In this document: in pieces, positions 53,756-62,074 of the stretch
Layout of the letters: the number at the start of each line of letters is the position of its first letter
Numbering within the stretch: the stretch's first letter is position 1
DNA from: JBFHFS01 sp041583495
GTDB lineage: Bacteria > Bacteroidota > Bacteroidia > Bacteroidales > Marinilabiliaceae
Direction: 5' to 3'
Length of the DNA: 64,000 nucleotides
NCBI GenBank assembly: GCA_041583495.1
Contig: JBFHFS010000027.1
Span: 8,061 to 72,060 of the forward strand
Position numbers and translations under genes: made by a program
Notes under the pieces: model-generated
Seen by the model: the letters and a program-made list of their open reading frames with translations, nothing else
Databases searched by the model: none
What the model was told of the DNA's origin: nothing

Positions 53756-54634
53756 TCAATTTCTCTTATCTGCTCCCCACATCAACTTGTTGCGCAAAGT
53801 GGCATAAAAATTTTGATTCTCGCGTTCCACGACCTTAATGGTAAAGTCTGCTTTTCTTATTTTAAGCTCCAATGAATCATCCACCACCCTGCTTCTTGAA
53901 TCCAGAGAGGCAAGAAATTTGCCTCCCCGTCCTTCAATCTTAAGGGTCAGCTCCATTTCATCGGGAAACACCAGAGGTCTGACAGTAAGGTTATGGGGAG
54001 CAATAGGGGTAATAATAATCCCCCGGGACGAAGGATGCATGATGGGCCCGCCCACACTGAGCGAATAGGCTGTGGAGCCTGTGGGAGTGCTGACGATGAG
54101 CCCGTCGGCCCAATAGGAGTTTAAAAATTCATGGTTCAGATAAGTATGGATCGTAATCATGGAGGAGCTATCACGTTTGTGTACCGCCACCTCGTTTAGT
54201 GCGTACCCAAAATCGCCCATCAACCCATGGGGATGGGTCAGTTCGAGCAACGAGAGTTCCTGAATCCGGTAGCGACCTTCCAATATCTCGTCCAAGGCAC
54301 AAATTAAATCCTTCTGAGAAATATCGGCCAGAAAGCCCAGCCTGCCACTGTTAATTCCAACCATCGGGATGCCTTTGTCCCGGACAAAAGTAACGGCCTG
54401 CAGAAAGGTTCCATCCCCGCCAATACTAAACAACATATCAACCGAGGGCATCTCTCCGGGATGGGAAAAGGTGGTTATCTTTCCCAGATCCATCTTGACT
54501 TCGCTCAGCAAAAAATCATTAAAGGGTTTGTAGAGGTTGATTTTAACCCCCTTTTTTTCGAAGAAGTGAAACAACTCTATGCAGCTTGCATTAAAGGCCT
54601 GACCAAAACGTTTCCCAAATATGGCAATTTCCAT
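53756..54634 (-). CDS. nadK: NAD kinase
   Basis: 292 residues. GGDGTFLQA at 72-80 is the catalytic/NAD-binding motif, GRLGFLADIS and VSTPTGSTAYSLSVGGPIM follow in the expected order. It phosphorylates NAD to NADP. It is 32 bp downstream of the CBS-domain gene and precedes the DUF6089 gene. Confidence 0.97.
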   Translation of the reverse strand: MEIAIFGKRFGQAFNASCIELFHFFEKKGVKINLYKPFNDFLLSEVKMDLGKITTFSHPGEMPSVDMLFSIGGDGTFLQAVTFVRDKGIPMVGINSGRLGFLADISQKDLICALDEILEGRYRIQELSLLELTHPHGLMGDFGYALNEVAVHKRDSSSMITIHTYLNHEFLNSYWADGLIVSTPTGSTAYSLSVGGPIMHPSSRGIIITPIAPHNLTVRPLVFPDEMELTLKIEGRGGKFLASLDSRSRVVDDSLELKIRKADFTIKVVERENQNFYATLRNKLMWGADKRN

Positions 54635-54666
54635 TTTTTTTTAGCGAAGATAAGTATTTTAAGGCA

Positions 54667-55332
54667 TTACACATCCAGATATCTCATCAACGACTCATAG
54701 TTACGCCGGGCGGTATCGTCCATCTGACTCTCTCCCACATAGGAGGCTACGACCTTATAACGATAACGCTCAAAAGCACTTAACACGCCCTGCAAGTCAC
54801 TCCGATTCAGTTTTATGGTCACCTTTACCAAACTGGTATCGGTACTTTGCGAAGCATAGAGGCTTAAAATTTTTGCATCGGCATCTTCTACCAAACGGGC
54901 GATCTCGGAAAGCGCATAATCCCTGGCGCCCAACTCCAACTCCACAATACCTCCGGGGGTTGAGGCAGCAATCAATTCTGAGAAATAATGAATAAGATCG
55001 TTCTGGGTAATCACCCCATAATACTCTTTATCCGGGTTGAGTACGGGCACCAAAGTTAATTTGAGGCGGGCAGCAATCTCAATCACATCGTAAATATGCT
55101 GTTGGAAATACACATAGGGAGTCATCAACGACAACCGGTGATTACCCAGGGGCTCATCTGCCGCGTTTAAATCGTAGATGTCTGAATCGGAAATTAAGCC
55201 CAGAAACACATTATTATTCACAATGGGCAGATGGGACACCCTAAAGGCCTCCATCCAATTCAACGCCTCAAGGCCTGTGTCAGAGGTCTTAAGAGCGGGT
55301 ACCACCTCAGATATTAAATCTTTTGCCAGCAT
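54667..55332 (-). CDS. CBS-domain protein (AcuB-like)
   Basis: 221 residues. Two CBS motifs span about 5-60 (DLISEVVPALKTSDTGLEAL) and 73-125 (PYVYFQQHIYDVIEIAARLK). The last 75 residues (IVELELGARDYALSEIARLV) resemble an ACT-like regulatory domain. Probably an adenine-nucleotide-sensing regulator; target unknown. It diverges from pdxJ. Confidence 0.87.
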   Translation of the reverse strand: MLAKDLISEVVPALKTSDTGLEALNWMEAFRVSHLPIVNNNVFLGLISDSDIYDLNAADEPLGNHRLSLMTPYVYFQQHIYDVIEIAARLKLTLVPVLNPDKEYYGVITQNDLIHYFSELIAASTPGGIVELELGARDYALSEIARLVEDADAKILSLYASQSTDTSLVKVTIKLNRSDLQGVLSAFERYRYKVVASYVGESQMDDTARRNYESLMRYLDV

Positions 55333-55506
55333 AGAATCCGGAATAAAGAATTAGTTTTTAGATTTGCAGTCTAATTTTAACCCAAGAACAATGCCAAAAC
55401 CATTGTTTTTTGTGAAATTTACTCTTAAATTATTGAATGAACAAATACACCGTCGATTGGTTTTCAATGTTTGACCTTTGCCTCGGAGAATTAAGTCACC
55501 ACAATC

Positions 55507-56229
55507 ATGACAAAACTTAGCGTTAACATTAATAAGATAGCCACCCTGCGCAACGCACGAGGCAATGACATGCCCAATGTGCTCAAGGCGGCGATAGATG
55601 TTCAGGCTTTCGGTGCCAATGGGGTAACGGTTCATCCCCGGCCCGATCAACGGCACATTACCTACAAGGATGTTTTCGACATCCGCCCCATCATAAAAAC
55701 CGAATTCAACATAGAGGGTTATCCATCTCCCGAGTTTATCAAGCTGGTTAAGTCGGTGAAACCCCATCAGGTCACCCTGGTTCCCGATCCACCCGAGGCA
55801 CTGACCTCTAATGCCGGATGGGATACCATAACCCATCAATCCTTTCTACAGGACGTAATCGCCGAGTTGAGCGAATCAGGCATTCGCACCTCAATATTTA
55901 TTGATACCAATCCCGACTTTATTGTAAACGCCTGTAAAACCAACACCGATCGCATTGAACTCTACACAGAGCCCTATGCAAGCAATTATTCAAAAGACCC
56001 GGCCAAAGCCATTGCCCCTTTTGTTGAAGCGGCTAATCTGGCCAATAAAATGGGTTTAAAGATCAATGCGGGCCACGATCTTAATCTCCAAAACCTTAAG
56101 TATTTCAACGAAAAAATTCCTTTTCTCAAAGAAGTCTCTATTGGTCATGCGCTCATCTGTGACGCCCTTTACCTGGGGCTCGAACGCACCATCAATCTTT
56201 ACAAAGACCTGTTGATTTTAGAGAAATAA
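55507..56229 (+). CDS. pdxJ: Pyridoxine 5'-phosphate synthase
   Basis: 240 residues. The hallmark VTVHPRPDQRHITYKDVFDI near residue 41 and the terminal SIGHALICDALYLGLE are present. It condenses 3-amino-2-oxopropyl phosphate with deoxyxylulose 5-phosphate to give pyridoxine phosphate. Followed after 18 bp by the esterase gene. Confidence 0.96.
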   Translation: MTKLSVNINKIATLRNARGNDMPNVLKAAIDVQAFGANGVTVHPRPDQRHITYKDVFDIRPIIKTEFNIEGYPSPEFIKLVKSVKPHQVTLVPDPPEALTSNAGWDTITHQSFLQDVIAELSESGIRTSIFIDTNPDFIVNACKTNTDRIELYTEPYASNYSKDPAKAIAPFVEAANLANKMGLKINAGHDLNLQNLKYFNEKIPFLKEVSIGHALICDALYLGLERTINLYKDLLILEK

Positions 56230-56247
56230 ACCCAGAACCGTATTTAC

Positions 56248-57060
56248 ATGAAACTTTTTTATCGTGAACGCGGCCAGGGAAAGCGCACCATCATTATCGT
56301 TCACGGTCTCTACGGGGCTTCAGATAACTGGTTATCGGTAGCTTCTGACCTGGAGAACTCATTCCGCGTAATTCTTGTCGATCAGCGAAACCATGGCCGG
56401 TCGCCTCACTCCGATTCACACACCTACCAGGACATGGCCAACGACTTGTTGGAATTAATGAACCATCTTGGCATTGAACGCACCATTTTAATGGGCCACT
56501 CCATGGGAGGCAAAACGGCCATGCGTTTTACCCTTCTTCATCCCCAAATGGTAGAGAAATTAATTGTGGTTGACATTGCCCCAAAGTCGTATAACTCTAA
56601 GTCGAACTACGCGCAAATTACGGCCAACCATCTGAATATAATCAAAATACTTTCGGGCTTAAAGCTATCCGACTACCACGACCGGCATGAAATAAATGCA
56701 GCCCTCAAACCGGCTTTTCCCGATAGGAATCTGAGAGGATTCCTGATGAAAAACCTGAAGCGTCACCACGATGGCCATTATTCATGGATCATCAATTTCG
56801 AGACACTCCAAAATAATGTAGAAGAGATCATGAATGGTTTCTCTGCGGTAGATCCTAAAACGGACCCTAACAGGTCCCAACCCCAAACCATATTTATTAA
56901 AGGGGAAAAGTCACCCTACATTCAGGATGAGGACAGCCTTGAGATTCACCGTTATTTCCCCGGGGCACAAATCGTATCCATACCCAACGCCAACCATTGG
57001 GTTCATGCCGAGCAACACGACCTGTTTGTAAAAACCGTAAAGTACTTTTTGGAAGAGTAA
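56248..57060 (+). CDS. Alpha/beta-hydrolase, YbfF-like esterase
   Basis: 270 residues. Oxyanion VHGLYGASDNW, nucleophile Ser85 in GHSMGGKTA and the C-terminal NANHWVHAE histidine form the triad; VDQRNHGRSP is typical of the YbfF/thioesterase group. Cytoplasmic. Probably co-transcribed with pdxJ; substrate unknown. Confidence 0.88.
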   Translation: MKLFYRERGQGKRTIIIVHGLYGASDNWLSVASDLENSFRVILVDQRNHGRSPHSDSHTYQDMANDLLELMNHLGIERTILMGHSMGGKTAMRFTLLHPQMVEKLIVVDIAPKSYNSKSNYAQITANHLNIIKILSGLKLSDYHDRHEINAALKPAFPDRNLRGFLMKNLKRHHDGHYSWIINFETLQNNVEEIMNGFSAVDPKTDPNRSQPQTIFIKGEKSPYIQDEDSLEIHRYFPGAQIVSIPNANHWVHAEQHDLFVKTVKYFLEE

Positions 57061-57063
57061 CCC

Positions 57064-57780
57064 TTATACCGACACCACATTAGCGGCATCCAACAAAGGT
57101 TCCCCCTTGAGACGCAAAAACAATTGAGTGGTGGCCAATACATCCTTTTCACAATAACGGGCAATCCTTTCCAGATCTTTTTCCTGATAATATACCGAGG
57201 CCACCTGGCTGCCATCAATATCATCTTTAGGGGAAGGAATACCCAGGATATGGGTTAACAGGTTGAGCGAAGTATAGTGTTTAAAGTCTCCAAACTTCCA
57301 TAAATCCATGGTGTCGAGGAAGGGCACTTCCCATGGTTTTTTCCCAGCCACATCGAGGATGGCGGGCAGGGGAAGGTCATTGATAATAAGCCGGCGTGCG
57401 ATGTATGGAAAATCGAACTCCCTGGCATTATGTCCGCAAATAGTAGTCCCTTTGCCGGCAGAAAAACTCTCCAGGGCCCTGGAAAAATCTATCAACAAAT
57501 CCCGCTCATCGTCACTAAAGAACGACTTCACCCGTAAGATACGCGACCCGCTGCGGGAGACCACCAACCCGGCTGAAATACAGATGATTTTCCCAAATTC
57601 GGCGTAGATTCCTGCCCGCTGATAAACCTCACCCGGTGTTTCTTCAGGCTTCCGAAAGTAAGCAGACTTTTTCTCCCACAGTTGCTGAAGGGCTGGATCT
57701 ACCTCCTCATAGGAGGGTTGTGCAGGCACTGTTTCAATATCGATGAACATCACCTTTTCAAGCGGAGTACTGTCTAACAT
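57064..57780 (-). CDS. PolB-related 3'-5' exonuclease (DEDD family)
   Basis: 238 residues. FIDIETVPA (Asp14, Glu16) is exonuclease motif I, ICGHNAREFDFPYIARR motif II and YCEKDVLATTQLFLRL motif III with the terminal Asp. It has no polymerase domain. Similar stand-alone proteins are annotated as 3'-5' exonuclease related to PolB; a repair or RNA-processing role is likely. Confidence 0.87.
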   Translation of the reverse strand: MLDSTPLEKVMFIDIETVPAQPSYEEVDPALQQLWEKKSAYFRKPEETPGEVYQRAGIYAEFGKIICISAGLVVSRSGSRILRVKSFFSDDERDLLIDFSRALESFSAGKGTTICGHNAREFDFPYIARRLIINDLPLPAILDVAGKKPWEVPFLDTMDLWKFGDFKHYTSLNLLTHILGIPSPKDDIDGSQVASVYYQEKDLERIARYCEKDVLATTQLFLRLKGEPLLDAANVVSV

Positions 57781-57853
57781 TTCTGTCTATTTAGAATTCT
57801 TTTTTTTACTTTTACACCGGTAACAATAGCTCTAAAATAAACAATTATTTAAG

Positions 57854-58153
57854 ATGATTCGTCATATTGTACTCTTTAAGTTCAAGGCCGAGGTGCCTGA
57901 AACCACAAAAAACGAGAACCTGGCTCAGATAAAATCCGGGTTGGAAAACCTTATGGGTCCCATCAAACAGCTTAAGAAGATAGAGGTAGGAATCAATTGT
58001 AATCCCGTTGAGAAATACGATCTTTCTCTCATCGCAGATTTTGACTCGATGGAAGGATTAGAGACCTATTCCACACATCCTGAGCACCTGAAAGTAGGGG
58101 TTCTTATTCGCGAGATTTTGGAATCAAGAGCTTGTGTAGACTACGAATACTAG
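57854..58153 (+). CDS. Dabb (stress-responsive) domain protein
   Basis: 99 residues, the length of the family. It begins with IRHIVLFKFKAEVPETTKN and continues with VGINCNPVEKYDLSLIADF and HPEHLKV, the dimeric alpha/beta barrel signature. Its precise function is unknown. The stop codon is formed at the edge of the adjoining tandem repeat. Confidence 0.88.
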   Translation: MIRHIVLFKFKAEVPETTKNENLAQIKSGLENLMGPIKQLKKIEVGINCNPVEKYDLSLIADFDSMEGLETYSTHPEHLKVGVLIREILESRACVDYEY

Positions 58154-58456
58154 ATAGTGCCTTGGCAAATAACCGGGCGATTGAGCTGTAAAGGTCATTT
58201 TCAAAGCCTGCACCAAACTTGATATGGGGAACCATATGGCGCCCGGAGCCAGAAACAACAGGACAGAAACTGAACTTTTCAGGCAGACTCCGGCTCTAGA
58301 TAGTGCCTGTCCAAAAAGTCAGGAGTTTGAGCTAGAAAGTTTAAATTCAAGGCTTGTGCAGCTCGAAAAATGTGATTTTACTGGCGTAAATGACCATTTT
58401 GAGAGCAAGCGTGACGCAGAAGTTGGACTTTATAGACAAACTCTAGATAGAGTCGG
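58150..58456. repeat. Degenerate tandem repeat, about 146 bp per unit
   Basis: CTAGATAG followed by TGCC or AGTC starts units at 58150, 58296 and 58443. Units one and two align along their length (TCAAAGCCTGC with TCAAGGCTTGT, and CAGGCAGACTC with TAGACAAACTC near the end) but have diverged. Both flanking stop codons (Dabb gene and lysA) are formed by the CTAG of the repeat. Looks like a decayed intergenic repetitive element. Short frames within it are not real genes. Confidence 0.6.
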
Positions 58457-59597
58457 AGTAATACGCTTTGGGTTCTTCCCTGAGGTTATATCGCGAAACC
58501 ATCACCTCTCCATAAGCCCCGGCACTGCGAATGGCAACGAGATCTCCCCGCTGCATTTCGGGTAAAAGAATTGCCTTTCCAAAGCAATCAGACGACTCAC
58601 AAATGGGCCCCACCACATCATATTTTTGGGGATTGTTGTTCTGATTGGAAAGATTCTCAATCTTGTGTTTGGCCTGATAGAGTGCCGGTCTGATCAAATC
58701 GGTCATCCCGGCATCCAGAATGGCAAACTTGGTTTTCACGCCCTCCTTCACATAGAGAACCCTGGAAACGAGTGTCCCGGACTGGGCAACCAATGAACGC
58801 CCCAATTCGAAATGCACTTCCTGATGGGGCAATACCTTCAGGAAATCCTTAAATACCTTAAAGTAAACCTCAAAATCGGGAATGGAATGTGCATTGGGAT
58901 TTTCGTAATCGATACCCAATCCGCCTCCCACATTAACCACCCGGGGAAACAACTTCCGGTTAATAAACCAATCCTGAATCTCATTCACCCGCAGACACAA
59001 CTCCTTAAAGCTGGTCATATCATTAATTTGAGATCCAATATGGAAATGGAGCCCCTCAAAAATGATGTTGTTTAGGTGAGGCAAACGATCGGTGACCTTT
59101 CCCAGATCCCAAACATTGATTCCAAATTTATTTTCTTCGAGACCAGTGGTGATATAATGGTGGGTATTAGGATCTACATTGGGGTTAATACGCAGTGCCA
59201 CGTGGGCTTTCAAGCCCATCTCTTTGGCAATAGCATTGATGATCTCCAATTCGGGTAACGATTCAACATTAAAGCAGGAAATATTATTCTTCAGTCCCAG
59301 CTTTATCTCCCAGTCGGCTTTTCCTACTCCGGCAAACACAATTCCTTCGGGAGAAAAACCACAATCCAGTGCCCGTTGAACCTCATAACCACTTACACAA
59401 TCCACCCCAAACCCACTCTCTCTGATCTTATATAGAATGCGTTCATTGGCATTGGCCTTTAAAGCATAATGAACATGAAAATCGTACTTTCCCGACTCTT
59501 CCTTAACACTCGCCAGGGTCTTCCCCAGCAATTCCAGATCGTAAAAATAGAATGGCGTTCTAAGCGGTTCAAACTGACTGACAGAAAATTGACTCAT
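58443..59597 (-). CDS. lysA: Diaminopimelate decarboxylase
   Basis: 384 residues. HVHYALKANANERIL carries the pyridoxal phosphate lysine, VNVGGGLGIDYENPN the glycine loop, and CESSDCFGKAILLPEM and GAYGEVMVSRYN the C-terminal substrate-site residues. Last step of lysine synthesis. Directly downstream of lysC with a 9-bp gap. Confidence 0.96.
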   Translation of the reverse strand: MSQFSVSQFEPLRTPFYFYDLELLGKTLASVKEESGKYDFHVHYALKANANERILYKIRESGFGVDCVSGYEVQRALDCGFSPEGIVFAGVGKADWEIKLGLKNNISCFNVESLPELEIINAIAKEMGLKAHVALRINPNVDPNTHHYITTGLEENKFGINVWDLGKVTDRLPHLNNIIFEGLHFHIGSQINDMTSFKELCLRVNEIQDWFINRKLFPRVVNVGGGLGIDYENPNAHSIPDFEVYFKVFKDFLKVLPHQEVHFELGRSLVAQSGTLVSRVLYVKEGVKTKFAILDAGMTDLIRPALYQAKHKIENLSNQNNNPQKYDVVGPICESSDCFGKAILLPEMQRGDLVAIRSAGAYGEVMVSRYNLREEPKAYYSDSI

Positions 59598-59606
59598 ACA
59601 GATGTA

Positions 59607-60917
59607 TTAAAACAGATTGGCACTCAAGGCCCTCAAGGCTTCTTTTTTGTCGCTTGCCTCTACCAGCAAGGTTATATTGTACTCACTGCCCCCATAGGAA
59701 ATCATTCGAATGGGGGTTTCTTTCAGGGCATTAAATATCCGGTTGGCATACCCTTTGTTTTCTGCGACCAAATCGCCTACCACACAGATAATCACCTGAT
59801 TGTAATCCACCTCAACGGTACTGAATTTCCGCAGGTCATCAATTATTTCGTTAAGATATCTGTCGTCATCGATGGTGACCGAAACCCCAACCTCGGAGGT
59901 GGTAATCATATCGATGGGGGTTTTGTAGCTCTCAAAAATCTCGAATACCTTACGCATGAAACCATAGGCCAGCAACATCCGCCCCGATTTTATTTTAATG
60001 GCGGTAATACCATCCTTGGCTGCAATGGCCGTAACCCGGTCCTTATGTTGTTTGGAGGAGATGAGCGTTCCAGGAGCTTTGGGGTCTAAAGTGTTGAGCA
60101 CCCGTACTGGAATATTTCCCAATTTGGCGGGCAAAACACTGGTTGGATGTAATATTTTGGCCCCAAAATAGGCCAACTCGGCCGCTTCATCAAAAGAGAT
60201 CTCTGCTACCGAATGGGTATTTTCCACAAACCGGGGATCATTGTTATGCATCCCATCGATATCTGTCCAGATCTGAATCTCATCAGCATCCGCAGCCGCT
60301 CCGATAAGCGAGGCCGTGTAATCACTCCCTCCCCGGTGCAAATTATCCACCTCACCAAAAGCGTTCCTACATATATAACCCTGGGTAATAAATAGTTGTA
60401 CGTCCGGGAATGCCTCCAGCTTACGATTGAGATTTTCGCGAATGTAGCTAATATCGGGTTCCAGATTTTTGTTGGTACGCATAAAGTCCAGAGCCGGCAA
60501 CAATTTTGCGTTGTGCCCCGTTTCATCGAGGAAATAGCTAAACAAAGCGGTGGTCAATAACTCCCCCTGCGCCAGGATCGACTTCTCCTCGAATACGGTA
60601 AACATATCCCTGGTGAATGAACGGATAAAATCAAAATGAGACTTGACAAGCTCCAGTCCTCTTTGTTTATACTCCTCCGACTTGAGAAGGGCTAAAACGA
60701 CCTCACTATAATCCCGTTCCAACCGATTGATAACCTCATTGGCCCCATCGTGGTTTTTCTTATAGAGATAATTGGCTATATCCACCAGACTATTGGTGGT
60801 TCCGGCCATTGCCGATAAAACAACTATTTTCCGTCCGGGTCCAACAATCAGACCTGCCACCTCTTTAATTCTCTCAACCGAACCGACAGATGTGCCTCCA
60901 AACTTAAGTACCTTCAT
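59607..60917 (-). CDS. lysC: Aspartokinase
   Basis: 436 residues. VLKFGGTSVGSVERIKEVAG opens the kinase domain, LHRGGSDYTASLIGAA and WTDIDGMHNNDPRFVE follow, and the C-terminal third contains two ACT domains (FESYKTPIDMITTSEVGVSV and the following). Feedback-regulated first step of the aspartate pathway. TAAATTTG at 60981-60974 on the minus strand could be the -7 element of its promoter. Confidence 0.95.
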   Translation of the reverse strand: MKVLKFGGTSVGSVERIKEVAGLIVGPGRKIVVLSAMAGTTNSLVDIANYLYKKNHDGANEVINRLERDYSEVVLALLKSEEYKQRGLELVKSHFDFIRSFTRDMFTVFEEKSILAQGELLTTALFSYFLDETGHNAKLLPALDFMRTNKNLEPDISYIRENLNRKLEAFPDVQLFITQGYICRNAFGEVDNLHRGGSDYTASLIGAAADADEIQIWTDIDGMHNNDPRFVENTHSVAEISFDEAAELAYFGAKILHPTSVLPAKLGNIPVRVLNTLDPKAPGTLISSKQHKDRVTAIAAKDGITAIKIKSGRMLLAYGFMRKVFEIFESYKTPIDMITTSEVGVSVTIDDDRYLNEIIDDLRKFSTVEVDYNQVIICVVGDLVAENKGYANRIFNALKETPIRMISYGGSEYNITLLVEASDKKEALRALSANLF

Positions 60918-61080
60918 GATATAACCCTTTACTCCTGGTTTGACAATAACTATTTATTTTTCGAATAAAGCTGCAAATTTAAACAAATCAACTGCAAAAA
61001 ATAAGAACTTTTCTATATTTCCACCCAAAATGTAAAAATTCATTTTGCCCACCAATACAGCGAATTGGGCTCCATTTAAA

Positions 61081-62067
61081 TTACATATGAACCTGAAGAA
61101 GGGTTGCATTTTGAGGTGAAGTCAAAGAAACCTCTTTCAAATCGGCAGGCAGCAGGATGGTTTCGCCCAGACTCAAGGTTTCCTTCTTTCCCTGAGAATA
61201 TTCTATTTCGGCACTTCCTTCAACACAAATAAGGATGACGAACGAATCGAACGCATAAAAATCACTATTTATCTCCTGATTGGTCAGCTTAATGACATTG
61301 GTTACAAAGAATGGGGTATTAACAATCTCAGCCACACCACTGGCGGGGACACTATAGCTTGTTTTGTAGTCGTGTCCGCCCGAAAAATCGATAGCATCCA
61401 GAGCCTGTTCGGTATGTAACTCCCGGGTATTGCCTTCGGCATCCCGGCGGTCGAAATCGTACAACCGATAAGTCACGTCAGATGTTTGTTGAATCTCTGC
61501 CAACAAAATTCCGGCCCCGATAGCGTGAACCCGCCCGGCGGGGATGTAAAACACGTCACCTGTTTTCACCTCATGACGGGCCAGAAGATTTTCCAGCTCA
61601 TTGTTTTTTAATGCCTTCACATAGGCATCCTTGGTGGTATCCTGCTTAAACCCGCTAATCAGGCTGGCCCCCTTGTCGGCCTGCATTACATACCACATTT
61701 CGGTCTTCCCAAAAGATTGATGTCGTTCTTTGGCCAGGGCATCATCGGGATGCACCTGAATGGACAATACATCCCTGGCATCTATAAATTTTATGAGCAG
61801 GGGGAATTCGTCGCCAAACTTTTCAAAGACCTTGTCTCCAACCAGATCGGCCATATACACTTCCAGCAACTCGTTAAGGGTATTACCTTTAAGGAAACCA
61901 TTACTCACAATGGAAACATCTCCCTGCACACCCGACAATTCCCAGCTTTCGCCAATGACCGACGAAGCCTCCATTTTTTTTCCCAGCACAGTATGCAATT
62001 TTTGCCCCCCCCAAATCCGGGGTTTCAAAATGGGCGTAAATTTAAGTGGATACAACTTGTTTTCCAT
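61081..62067 (-). CDS. manA: Class I mannose-6-phosphate isomerase
   Basis: 328 residues. Zinc ligands in SIQVHPDD (Gln104, His106), FGKTEMWYVM (Glu) and PAGRVHAIGAGILLAEIQQ (His). Interconverts mannose-6-phosphate and fructose-6-phosphate. The gene starts 7 bp after the CHAT protein stop, so the two may be co-transcribed. Confidence 0.95.
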   Translation of the reverse strand: MENKLYPLKFTPILKPRIWGGQKLHTVLGKKMEASSVIGESWELSGVQGDVSIVSNGFLKGNTLNELLEVYMADLVGDKVFEKFGDEFPLLIKFIDARDVLSIQVHPDDALAKERHQSFGKTEMWYVMQADKGASLISGFKQDTTKDAYVKALKNNELENLLARHEVKTGDVFYIPAGRVHAIGAGILLAEIQQTSDVTYRLYDFDRRDAEGNTRELHTEQALDAIDFSGGHDYKTSYSVPASGVAEIVNTPFFVTNVIKLTNQEINSDFYAFDSFVILICVEGSAEIEYSQGKKETLSLGETILLPADLKEVSLTSPQNATLLQVHM

Positions 62068-62074
62068 AACTCAT

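Noticed and set aside
58224..58565. 113-codon plus-strand frame over the tandem repeat and lysA end
   Set aside because: It lies across repeat units and the antisense of lysA; the lysA reading is certain.
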